From assembly GCA_947379685.1 (NCBI GenBank), contig CANCOG010000022.1, forward strand, positions 1 through 20,339: 20,339 nucleotides of DNA, in the 5' to 3' direction. The notes beneath the pieces are model-generated. The model ran no database searches, had not been told where the DNA came from, and saw only the letters and a program-made list of their open reading frames with translations. Source of the DNA: Flavipsychrobacter stenotrophus. GTDB lineage: Bacteria > Bacteroidota > Bacteroidia > Chitinophagales > Chitinophagaceae. Made by a program: the position numbers and the translations under genes. This document shows positions 7,201 to 14,896 of the stretch, piece by piece; position 1 is the first letter of the stretch; the number at the start of each line of letters is the position of its first letter.

Positions 7201-7344
7201 TAAGTAGCCATAGCGATCCTTTATCATCGCATATATGAAATTCGAAGGCAGCCCATTATCAATATCAATGTTGTGCACATACCCATCCTGGCCACTTGCA
7301 AGGGCGAAAAGAAATAACATTAGAAGGGTAAGTGTAAATCTCAA
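4282..7344 (-). CDS. Membrane-bound propeller sensor histidine kinase, LytS type
   Basis: The 1020-aa product starts with a signal peptide (LTLLMLFLFALASGQ). Two-component-regulator propeller repeats follow; the clearest are near residues 27-110 (NGLPSNFIYAMIKDRYGYLWMST and GLTNNDIWGLMEDRSGKIWLST). A Y_Y_Y domain lies at about 690-758 (YLYHIFNGDQTWHELNSN to PGHYYVLSIKA). One membrane helix spans about 770-792. The cytoplasmic kinase has the His_kinase motif QINPHFIFNTL with H820 as probable phospho-acceptor, the N-box PIVENAIDHG at 912-921 and the G-box DDNGIGRKAS. The start is TTG at 7342-7344; the next in-frame ATG, eight codons later, would spoil the signal peptide. The periplasmic propeller presumably binds a ligand, as in polysaccharide-sensing relatives, but the middle repeats are degenerate and the ligand is unknown. 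It overlaps its regulator gene. Confidence 0.95.
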   Translation of the reverse strand: MRFTLTLLMLFLFALASGQDGYVHNIDIDNGLPSNFIYAMIKDRYGYLWMSTPEGVVRYNGYDTKVFSVFDGLTNNDIWGLMEDRSGKIWLSTISHELGYMQNGKYHCPYIPPISTVLYPHQQRPWGSGIVFTNANPKNKVKNELWLGVNDSLIELETPHYIDDGAERVDLSDSEKHIVFLINRTGQIFLVFGGNLYKVNISERKIKFERICALSYSGIREAIHQSQDMVLGDHIFSYFYNNINTSFYVLSVITGKTDTFDIRTMGVDEQINFVDVKSSREGETNVFLYTNKTALELETKPTIRYLKAYKLIDMLGSNFNDKIELNLLIVDSFWQKCVATKTNGLYVRYDIQNRFRKERDLDFKNFRYVGGESDHLAFWWNKFTSTLVKFDSTLKLQYIKSNIKNDIKKITRYNNDTFLVLGKSLVNGGLWLDKRNELSVNYGKRYWGNVYATAGYDKNNVILIAQHGLVQSKIEHDTIVNKVIDPDRYNGLEFDSLRGNYWAYNQDKVFIHNDKKGTDTVLALGQISVFGTKNIEQILIDKQFGNIFFRGSNKITLYDPERRSYESLFQEINLKKTSMLLYKNLIIVCGRFGVLFSKIEGSHKISRYVLYPNVKDLNYKYINDVQASWGKLLLNTDKGLFWVDIPTEDEIRQGAGSYTTQYKFILNYKDSTYSLSANDTLLLDQKNMRLQFDIINPAGNGTPKYLYHIFNGDQTWHELNSNEITLNSGIKPGHYYVLSIKAYDEVWMSEKTNIVIYVKPYWWQLLFQSNLFWLISSLVFMGLIVLLVYISSRVINKNQIKRNLRLGVELKSVYAQINPHFIFNTLGTVMFFIREEKMNEAYTHVAKFSKLLRAYIKSSRNRYITIAAETENLHNYVQLQQMRFEDKFDYEIVTDSNIDPQDVKIPALLLQPIVENAIDHGLFHRETKGYLKIEFKRVLLLNEINCIIDDNGIGRKASKLIEEGSVVKRESYGERLLDDLVKVFNKYEKIHLAIRYIDKVAPETGTTVIVSIKYPEKNER

Positions 7345-7818
7345 TCTGTAGACATTATATAATCAATTGAAGATAGAACTTTAAAAGAGAACAAAAAAAA
7401 TGAAGCAATATTTATTTTCCATGCATTCCTGGCAGAGAGAACCTATGTTACAAGTTCGTTTCCCTCTATATTTACCGGTTTAGATTGAGTGATTTTTCGA
7501 ATTTTACAAAATCAATATGTAATATCGGGATCAAAGTCGACTTGAGAAGATAATCAACTATCTACTGGCCGCTTTCATCTCTGGGAATCACACCAATACA
7601 TCTAAAAACTTCAACTCAAAAAAAAGCCAGAGAACAAAACAGAGAGTCCATTAAGCACCAAAATATGTGTTATGCGTCGCCTTATTAAATAACACCTGTA
7701 AATAAGCCTTTTGTTTGTAATTTTATCCTCTTCGGCAATAACTTAATTGCAACAGTATTCAACTTCAATTTATTAATATAATAGCAGCCTTTCGTTTTTT
7801 CGACAAACGGCACAAAAC
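7345..7818. other. Divergent spacer of 474 bp between two kinase genes
   Basis: I see no gene here. It must hold the promoters of the propeller kinase (left) and the first PAS kinase (right), but no exact TAnnTTTG element is found close to either start. One inverted repeat, GTGTTAT (7667-7673) and ATAACAC (7689-7695) with a 15-bp spacer, could be an operator, with low confidence. The DNA is very AT-rich. Confidence 0.4.
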
Positions 7819-10800
7819 ATGAGCAAAACAACAAACTCTTACCGGCACCTAAGTACCTGCCTGCTTAACAGTTTACCGGGTATGTATTATCGCTGTAGTA
7901 ACGATAGCGATAACACATTATTTTTATTATCGGAACGTTGCATAACACTAACAGGCTATAATACGGAGGAACTAATACAAAAAAACCTTGTAACTCTGGT
8001 CTATGCAGAGGACGTCAAGCAAGTCGGGGCAAGATATAAACTAATTACCCCAGACACTCCTGCCTGTACAATGGAGTATCGGATTTATGACAAAAGCGGA
8101 AACCTGCGTTGGGTAAGAGATACCGCATGCGGCATTATTAATGAAGATGGAACTATACTTGAATTAGAAGGAAACATCCAGGATATAACAAAAGAAAAGC
8201 TCGCATTGACTGGAAAGTCAGGGTATAACACCGGCAATGTATCCTTAGAAATATTGAATGAGCCTTTCAACCAGGCGATTTTAGACTCTTTGACATCTGA
8301 AATAGGTGTTGTTCGGGGTGACGGCACCATTGTCTATATAAATGATGCCTGGAAAAATTTCTCAAAAGAGAATGGTGAATTGAATTTAGGCAGAACATGT
8401 CTCGGAGCAAACTATTTCGCAGTATGCGAAGTAGCGACGGCTGATGGAGACGCCTACTCTGCGCAAGCTCTCGCCGGCCTGAAAAAGGTTTTAAACAACG
8501 AGGCCGAGAATTTCACAATGGAATACCCTTGCAATAGCCCATGTTCTGAGCGCTGGTTTATTTTATCGGTTACCACGTTACATACCAACGAACGCCTGGC
8601 AGTTGTACGGCATGACAATATCACTGCAAGAAAAAAGACGGAACAAGCACTCCAGGAAAATAAAATTCTTGTTGAAAATATATACGATGCCCTGCCTGAA
8701 GCAGTCATAATTATTAATGAGAGTGGACACATTACTAGGTGGGATGCCAAATCTGAAGCATTGTTTGGATGGAAAGAATGTGATGTTATTGGAAAAACAC
8801 TAACCGAAACTATTATCCCTGAACACTTTGGAGCAATGCACAGTGCCGGCCTAAAACTTCATATGGAAACGGGAGAACAACATGTTCTGGGAAAAACAAT
8901 CGAAACCCGTGCCAGATTACAAAATGGAAATGAACTGGATGTAAGGCTCATGATAACAAAGACCGTACTCAATGAAAAGGCTCATTTTATTGGTTTTATA
9001 CACGATATTTCTGTCCGAAAAATAGCGGAGCAAAAAATAAGAGAAAGTGAGGAACGATACCGCGCACTTTACGAAAGAAACCTTGCCGGCTTCTATAAAG
9101 CGGACCTTAATAATATAATACTGGAGTGCAACGACGCCTTTGCCAATATTCTTGGTTTTAATACAGCGTCCGAAATTATAGGCAAGCACGCAAGAGAACT
9201 ATATTCGAACCTAACATATGACAACTTCGTAAAATCGGTAAATGAAAAAGGTGGAAAAATAAAGGGCTGGGAGAGTCTTATTGAAACAAGGGACGGTAAA
9301 AAAATCTACCTGATGGAAAACGCTTCTCTTATTGTCGATAATGCCGGAGAACCACTTTTTATGGAGGGCACACTCATAGATATTTCGGTAAGTAAAGAAG
9401 CCGAAACAGCGCTCCTGAAAAATAAGAGGCGATACAAAAATCTATTGGACAATATGAACGACGGCTTCCTCGTCGATGACATAGATGGCAAAGTTACATT
9501 CGCCAACCAACGATACTTTGAAATTTTTGGCATGACAAAAGATGACATAGCGCACCTTATACTGGAAGATTATGTGGCACCGGAATCACGTGAATTACTC
9601 CGAGACAGGCATAACCGGAGAATAGCAGGAGAGCATGTCCCTGACACTTTTGAATATGAAGGACTGAGGAAGGATGGACTAAGAATCTGGCTTGAAGTTC
9701 GGGTTAGCGCCATAGTTGAAAACGGTAAAATACGTGGTACTCAATCCATTATCAGGGACGTAACGGAGAAGAAAAATAAGGAAATTGAATTTAAGAAACT
9801 GGCTGAACTCAACCGTAAAATAATCGACTCATCCGACGAGTTGTTTTATGTAATTGAAGTTATTAATGAATTTTCCTTCAACAACCCAATAGTTTACATA
9901 TCTAATAAAGCAATGGAGTTTTATGGTATTACCGAAGAAAGTATATTCAGCAACCCGCGACTTTGGATCAATGCCATTCACCCCGACGATGCCGAACAAG
10001 TGATAGAAAGCACCCATACTCTTTTTGCACAAAAAAAACCGGTTTCACGCATCTACCGCAACAGGCACGCTGTTACGGGTGAATATATCTGGCTGTACGA
10101 TTATGTACAACCCATACTCGACGATTCTGGCCGAATAACTGAACTGTACGGCTCTGTAAAAAACATTACGGACCTTAAAGACAAAGAGGCACACCTTAAA
10201 AAAACAGCTAACGAGCTCAATGACAGGTATAACGAACTAATGCAGTTCAATTACATTGTATCCCATAACCTGAGGGCTCCTATCGCCAATATTATTGGCC
10301 TTACCAACATCCTGAATATCCCATCCATGTCAGTTGAAGAAAAACCTATGATCATTCAGCATATACAGACATCGACCCAGAAGATGGATGACTTGATCAA
10401 TGACCTGAACACTATTCTCTCCGCGCGCTCTACACTTAATACCCGCAAAGCGACAGTTTCGATACCGCAGCTATTGAGGAGTATCACTGACACGCTCCAA
10501 TCTCAGATCGCAGAGTCAGGCACCAGGATAAAAACAACGATTCCGGAAAATGCTGAAGAAATTTTCACCATTAAAAGCTACCTGGAAAGCACTCTTTATA
10601 ACCTCATCAGTAATGCAATAAAGTACAAATCTCCATTAAGGGCACCTGAAATAACGTTGACCGTGCAAAAAATAAAAGAGCAAATGATCATTACCGTGAC
10701 CGATAACGGCATGGGCATAGATCTGGAGCGGCACGGCAAATACATGTTCGGGTTGTACAAACGCTTTCACCTTGAAGCTGAAGGAAAGGGGCTTGGCTTG

Positions 10801-10905
10801 CACATGACCAAAACCCAAATAGAATCGATGGGTGGAAAAATAACTGTGGAAAGTGAATTCGGTACTAGTACCACCTTCACAATCTCGCTTCCTGCAAGCA
10901 GTTAA
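7819..10905 (+). CDS. Cytoplasmic multi-PAS sensor histidine kinase (six PAS domains)
   Basis: The 1028-aa product has no signal peptide or membrane helix. I see about six PAS domains: 10-125 (PAS_3-like, ending EGNIQDITKEK), 145-275, 280-410, 412-530, 533-660 and 665-795, most ending in the DIT-type motif that leads into a linker helix. The second PAS carries several Cys: GRTCLGANYFAVC, then EYPCNSPCSERWF. The HisKA domain follows with FNYIVSHNLRAPIANIIG, phospho-acceptor H816. The ATPase domain has the N-box NLISNAIKYKSP, the G1 box VTDNGMGID and the G2 box EGKGLGLHMTK. It should sense an intracellular or redox signal and pass phosphate to a receiver. None is fused or directly downstream; the single-domain receiver at 13799 is the nearest candidate. 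Its C-terminal third is paralogous to the next kinase. The start ATG has no clear ribosome-binding site, as usual in this phylum. Confidence 0.95.
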   Translation: MSKTTNSYRHLSTCLLNSLPGMYYRCSNDSDNTLFLLSERCITLTGYNTEELIQKNLVTLVYAEDVKQVGARYKLITPDTPACTMEYRIYDKSGNLRWVRDTACGIINEDGTILELEGNIQDITKEKLALTGKSGYNTGNVSLEILNEPFNQAILDSLTSEIGVVRGDGTIVYINDAWKNFSKENGELNLGRTCLGANYFAVCEVATADGDAYSAQALAGLKKVLNNEAENFTMEYPCNSPCSERWFILSVTTLHTNERLAVVRHDNITARKKTEQALQENKILVENIYDALPEAVIIINESGHITRWDAKSEALFGWKECDVIGKTLTETIIPEHFGAMHSAGLKLHMETGEQHVLGKTIETRARLQNGNELDVRLMITKTVLNEKAHFIGFIHDISVRKIAEQKIRESEERYRALYERNLAGFYKADLNNIILECNDAFANILGFNTASEIIGKHARELYSNLTYDNFVKSVNEKGGKIKGWESLIETRDGKKIYLMENASLIVDNAGEPLFMEGTLIDISVSKEAETALLKNKRRYKNLLDNMNDGFLVDDIDGKVTFANQRYFEIFGMTKDDIAHLILEDYVAPESRELLRDRHNRRIAGEHVPDTFEYEGLRKDGLRIWLEVRVSAIVENGKIRGTQSIIRDVTEKKNKEIEFKKLAELNRKIIDSSDELFYVIEVINEFSFNNPIVYISNKAMEFYGITEESIFSNPRLWINAIHPDDAEQVIESTHTLFAQKKPVSRIYRNRHAVTGEYIWLYDYVQPILDDSGRITELYGSVKNITDLKDKEAHLKKTANELNDRYNELMQFNYIVSHNLRAPIANIIGLTNILNIPSMSVEEKPMIIQHIQTSTQKMDDLINDLNTILSARSTLNTRKATVSIPQLLRSITDTLQSQIAESGTRIKTTIPENAEEIFTIKSYLESTLYNLISNAIKYKSPLRAPEITLTVQKIKEQMIITVTDNGMGIDLERHGKYMFGLYKRFHLEAEGKGLGLHMTKTQIESMGGKITVESEFGTSTTFTISLPASS

Positions 10906-10912
10906 TTTTGTC

Positions 10913-10956
10913 TTTTGCCAAATAGCTCACTGCTTTATTCTACCTGTTTGGCAAAA
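10913..10956 (+). terminator. Inverted repeat after the first PAS kinase, weak terminator
   Basis: TTTTGCCAAA (10913-10922) and TTTGGCAAAA (10947-10956) are perfectly complementary with a 24-nt loop, beginning eight bases after the stop codon. The loop is long and the T-rich tail is weak, so termination is probable rather than certain. The right-arm sequence TTTGGCAAAA recurs at 11076-11085. Confidence 0.45.
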
Positions 10957-11004
10957 TTAAATTTCTAATCCCCTACTAATACTAAATTAATTTACGAATT
11001 GATT

Positions 11005-11012
11005 TATATTTG
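11005..11012 (+). promoter_or_regulatory. -7 element TATATTTG, candidate promoter of the second PAS kinase
   Basis: TATATTTG matches TAnnTTTG exactly and is followed by GCAC. No TTG is present at the usual -33 distance. It is the only exact match I found in this spacer, and it implies a long untranslated leader before the ATG at 11333. Confidence 0.4.
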
Positions 11013-11038
11013 CACGCTACAGACATTTCTCCCCCTAT

Positions 11039-11081
11039 TTTCAACTTGGCTACCAGAAAGCCCCCAATCTTTCAATTTGGC
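11039..11081 (+). repeat. Direct repeat TTTCAAYTTGGC, 31 bp apart
   Basis: TTTCAACTTGGC (11039-11050) and TTTCAATTTGGC (11070-11081) differ at one position. They lie just downstream of the candidate -7 element, in the predicted leader of the second kinase gene. A role as regulator or RNA-binding site is possible but unproven. Confidence 0.35.
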
Positions 11082-11332
11082 AAAACAATCACCAATACGT
11101 ATTGAATTAAATTAAACAGCATAAGCGCTTTTTCTAATTTTTTATAACGCGTTTATAAGGCTAATATTTTATAAAATCATAAATTCCTCCTTATCAATCA
11201 GGTAGATAACACTATAATTTCATTCTGATTCAGTAATTTTATCCGACAAATTGATGACAATTCAAGATAGGAAACTCAAGCACTATTAGCTGGCTTCCTT
11301 GCACAGTTTTATCAACAATTAAATCGCACTTC

Positions 11333-13777
11333 ATGATTTCATTGAATAGTACAACCCGTCAAAGAATTTTAGATAATCTACATGGCGTTTTCTTTCGCCG
11401 CCTAAATGACTCTGCGTGGACACTTATTTACATATCACAAAATACTGAAAAACTTACAGCATATCAACCCGAAGAACTATTAAACAACAAGGCAATTCCA
11501 TTCCGTTCGTTGATTCACCCCGACGATCAAAATGAACTTTCGAGAAAATGGGAATATAACCTGGAACAACACTTGCCCTCATTGTTTGAGTACCGGATCA
11601 TTTGCAAAAATGGCAACTTAAAATGGGTGAAAGAAATTGCCTCACCCATTTATGGGAATGATGGAACATTAGAATTCATAGAAGGATACATTCAGGATAT
11701 TACTTCTGAGAAGGAGAATTCACTGCTTGCGGAATCACTTTCCTCCTACCAAAACGCAATCAATACCGGGTCTATTGTTTCCATAACTGACAAAAACGGC
11801 ATCATTAATTTCGCAAACGAACTATTTTGCACGTTCTCGAAATTCTCCCGCGAGGAGCTGATCGGGAAAGATCACCGGATCATAAATTCAGGCTACCACG
11901 ACAAGCTTTTTTTTAAGCAGCTATGGGACACCATCAAGGCGGGGAAAATATGGCGCGGTGAAATAAAAAATCGTGACAAAGAAGGGAAATTCTATTGGGT
12001 TGACACTGTTATTACACCAATATTTAATGCACAAAATGAAATTGTTCAATTCCTTTCGATAAGAAACATAATTACTGACAAAAAGGAAGCTGAAGAAAGC
12101 CTGAAATTAAAGTTAAAAGAAACCTCCTTCTCGACTAAAATAAATGAAGCGATCATATCAGATGAGTCACTGAATGAAATTTCAAACATACTACTCTCCG
12201 CTGTTTACGAAATCACTCCTGCAATCATTTGCAGGATGTATTTGTATGACAATGAGCAAAACAGGCTCACAGTGCTTGCTGAAAAAATAGATGAGCCGAT
12301 CAAACAACAGATCAACGAAAAAACAGGGGGAAATATTCTTCAATTTATCCCTTCTCTGGAAGAAGAGTCGTTTATTACTGATGCGCTATTCAACAAGAAA
12401 AACATTATCACGAGTGACACAATTAAAATAAAAGAAATTCTTCAAGATGTTCCGGCGCAAAGTAAGATAGAAAAATTTGCGAAAACACTTGCCGGGCAAA
12501 TAAAGATCAAGACTATTGGTATTCTTCCGGTAATTTTCAACGACGTTTTGCTGGGCTTGATTACGTTTTACTCATCAAGGGAATTCTCCGTCGAAGAAAA
12601 ACAGATTGTTACCCGGTTTGCGCAGCAAGCGGCCACTTTTATCTCAAAAAAGAAGAGCGAACTCGCATTGCTAAAAAGCGAAGCATTTAATAGGGGTATC
12701 TTATCTTCTCTAACCTCCGAAATTGCAGTTGTTGACCACCGTGGGATTGTCATTGCATCAAATGATGCATGGGAAAACTTTGCCATAAAAAAGAATAGCA
12801 AAATAATACGTAGAACCAGCATTGGCCAAAACTATTTTGAATCCTGTAAGAACAAGGGCGCTACTATAGATAATTGCACAGAAGATGTCTTAGCTGGTCT
12901 AATTGCTGTCCTTAATGGGGAAACACCTGTTTTCTCAGTTGAATACAGCATAAAACTTGCCGACAAGACACTCTGGTACAATCTCTCCATTTCAAGTTAT
13001 GAGGGGGACAATTTAAAAGCTGTACTTAGAAATGACAACATAACGGAATTAAAGAATAAAGAGCTTGAATTGCAGAAAACTGCAGCCGAATTAAGCGACA
13101 AGTTTAATGAACTAATGCAATTCAACTACATAGTCTCCCATAACCTACGGGCTCCGATAGCTAATATTATCGGGCTGACCAGTATATTAACTATGCCTGG
13201 GATTAATGAAGCCGAAAAACCCAATATTGTCCACCATATTCAGTCTTCTACTTTAAAAATGGATGAACTGATCAATGAATTGAATATGATACTGGCAACG
13301 CGGTCGAATTTGAACACCAAAAAATCCATTGTTTCATTACCTCAGTTAGTTCATAGTATTACAGATACCCTCGAAAAACAGATATCTGATTCAGGAACAA
13401 TTGTAACTACAGACATTCCAGAAAACGCAAACGAAATATTTACCGTAAAAAGCTACCTCGAAAGCACACTATATAACTTAATTAACAATGCAATAAAATA
13501 CAAAAGCCCGGAACATATTCCCGAAGTAGTAATTGTAACGAGAAAAGTTAACGACAATATCATTATCAAAATTTCTGATAATGGCCTCGGAATAGACCTG
13601 CTACGCTATGGTAGTGACGTTTTTGGATTATATAAACGCTTCCACTTAGAAGTCGAGGGCAAGGGCCTTGGCCTTTATATGGCAAAAACACAGATCGAAT
13701 CACTTGGAGGTAAAATTTCAATTGAGAGCGCCCCTTCCAAGGGTACAATTTTCACCATCACTTTACCTGCAAACTAA
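11333..13777 (+). CDS. Cytoplasmic PAS-PAS-GAF-PAS sensor histidine kinase
   Basis: The 814-aa product is soluble. Domains in order are PAS_3 (8-125, ending EGYIQDITSEK), a PAS of the Aer/PAS_9 kind (135-255, with GKDHRIINSGYH and YWVDTVITPIF), a GAF domain (262-435), a third PAS (443-580, SNDAWENF and IGQNYFESC), HisKA with H603 in VSHNLRAPIANIIG, and the ATPase domain (N-box NLINNAIKYKSP, G2 box EGKGLGLYMAK). From H-box to end it matches the preceding kinase at about 141 of 214 positions by hand count, and the third PAS matches that kinase's second PAS. The two genes therefore arose by duplication with domain gain or loss. A lone receiver gene starts 21 bp after the stop, so the pair is almost surely one operon. 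The start ATG at 11333 has no visible ribosome-binding site. Confidence 0.95.
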   Translation: MISLNSTTRQRILDNLHGVFFRRLNDSAWTLIYISQNTEKLTAYQPEELLNNKAIPFRSLIHPDDQNELSRKWEYNLEQHLPSLFEYRIICKNGNLKWVKEIASPIYGNDGTLEFIEGYIQDITSEKENSLLAESLSSYQNAINTGSIVSITDKNGIINFANELFCTFSKFSREELIGKDHRIINSGYHDKLFFKQLWDTIKAGKIWRGEIKNRDKEGKFYWVDTVITPIFNAQNEIVQFLSIRNIITDKKEAEESLKLKLKETSFSTKINEAIISDESLNEISNILLSAVYEITPAIICRMYLYDNEQNRLTVLAEKIDEPIKQQINEKTGGNILQFIPSLEEESFITDALFNKKNIITSDTIKIKEILQDVPAQSKIEKFAKTLAGQIKIKTIGILPVIFNDVLLGLITFYSSREFSVEEKQIVTRFAQQAATFISKKKSELALLKSEAFNRGILSSLTSEIAVVDHRGIVIASNDAWENFAIKKNSKIIRRTSIGQNYFESCKNKGATIDNCTEDVLAGLIAVLNGETPVFSVEYSIKLADKTLWYNLSISSYEGDNLKAVLRNDNITELKNKELELQKTAAELSDKFNELMQFNYIVSHNLRAPIANIIGLTSILTMPGINEAEKPNIVHHIQSSTLKMDELINELNMILATRSNLNTKKSIVSLPQLVHSITDTLEKQISDSGTIVTTDIPENANEIFTVKSYLESTLYNLINNAIKYKSPEHIPEVVIVTRKVNDNIIIKISDNGLGIDLLRYGSDVFGLYKRFHLEVEGKGLGLYMAKTQIESLGGKISIESAPSKGTIFTITLPAN

Positions 13778-13798
13778 TGAAAATAAACATACGAAACA

Positions 13799-14164
13799 AT
13801 GAAAAATATCATAATTGTCGATGACGACCCAATCAATAATTACTTGTGCGAATTGACCATCAAAACAGTCTATCCCAACGCACAAACACAAAGCTTTACG
13901 AATCCGGTATTCGCTTTTTCTACCCTCACGAACCCACCCGTTGATTCACGTACCACTATACTACTGGACCTGAATATGCCGGAAATGAACGGGTGGCAAT
14001 TCCTGGAAAAGTTCGAACAAAAAAACATCAGTTGTACTTTCTATATCCTGACCTCTTCAGTAAATCCGGTAGATAAAGAAAAGGCGCAAAAATACTCCAT
14101 TGTTGCCGGTTTTTTATCTAAACCAATTTCATCACAGAATGTAGTAAAAATTTTGAGCAGTTAA
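13799..14164 (+). CDS. Single-domain (CheY-like) response regulator
   Basis: The product is 121 aa, a receiver domain with no output domain. Key residues are all present: D8-D9, phospho-acceptor D57 in ILLDLNMPEMNGW, T85 in ILTSS and K108 in FLSKPIS. It starts 21 bp after the second PAS kinase, so it is probably co-transcribed and its partner. It may act by protein contact or as an intermediate in a phosphorelay. The first PAS kinase, with a very similar HisKA domain, probably can use it too; this is inferred from kinase similarity. A small unrelated receiver is less likely given the tight spacing. Confidence 0.94.
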   Translation: MKNIIIVDDDPINNYLCELTIKTVYPNAQTQSFTNPVFAFSTLTNPPVDSRTTILLDLNMPEMNGWQFLEKFEQKNISCTFYILTSSVNPVDKEKAQKYSIVAGFLSKPISSQNVVKILSS

Positions 14165-14896
14165 ACCTACAGGAAGCCCAGATAATTTAGAACTCATGAA
14201 TCCAACTGAGGTATTCAACAATGAATGATGCCATAAAAAGACATTGACTTTACATGCATGATTCAAGAAAGACATGGGAATTGGGCTCAAAACAGACTAT
14301 GCATTTAAAATACACAAATACATTTATTCGTCTTTGGTCTCTGGCTTCACCAATTCGCCGACCATAAATATACGCAGGCGCCCAAAATTTCATTGAATTT
14401 AGATTTTTATCGCACCCGCCCGTAATTGAAAGCCAATTCAGCCCATAACTATCAGATAACCAGTACTGTCGGCACCATTAGCTCCCTTAAATGCCGTTTC
14501 CTCCACTGGAAATGTGATCAGTAACCTGAAGCGGGAGCCTGTCCATAACAGGCGGCAAAAAAATTTAATTATATATATAACAACAACTCTATAAACTACT
14601 TACAACATTCTTGCTAGCAACATTCGCAACGAGACAAAGCCGCCCTCATCCCTGGCAGTGCTGGGGGAAGACAAGCGACGACCTCAAATAACAACACCCC
14701 GGGGAAAATCCTGATTTTTTAAAATCTGTACAAACATTATACCGACTTCCAACCCTAATAGTAACTTTTGCATGTCACAATAAAATATATTCTAACATTA
14801 CCACTAAACGTATTTTCTATCTATATTTTTAGTCGAAATTAATTTAGTTTTACAATTGCAACAACTCAATTTTTACGAATAATAAACAGACTAATT
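14165..14896. other. Spacer of 732 bp, no convincing gene
   Basis: All frames here are short or lack start codons. The longest curiosity is a 53-codon stop-free reverse frame (14441-14599) without an upstream start. A small hairpin, GCCTGT/ACAGGC (14538-14554), has no T-tract on its downstream side in either direction. TAACTTTTG near 14760 and TACAATTG near 14851 are imperfect -7 elements that may drive the amidohydrolase gene. Otherwise I see only AT-rich DNA. Confidence 0.45.

Larger units (their letters stand above)
10906..11332. other. Spacer of 427 bp upstream of the second PAS kinase
   Basis: No gene is seen. It holds the inverted repeat at 10913-10956, an exact -7 element at 11005-11012, and a 12-bp direct repeat TTTCAAYTTGGC at 11039-11050 and 11070-11081 (31 bp apart). 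If the -7 element is the promoter of the second kinase, that gene has a leader of roughly 310 nt. Confidence 0.45.

Noticed and set aside
7667..7695. GTGTTAT/ATAACAC inverted repeat as a defined operator
   Set aside because: Seven-base arms in AT-rich DNA with no known regulator match; mentioned only in the spacer description.
14538..14554. GCCTGT/ACAGGC hairpin as a terminator
   Set aside because: No T-tract follows it in either direction; the A/T run lies on the wrong side for both strands.
14441..14599. 53-codon stop-free reverse frame in the 14165-14896 spacer
   Set aside because: It has no start codon at its head and runs through an AT repeat. The second half looks protein-like (FPVEETAFKGANGADST), but the length is within chance.
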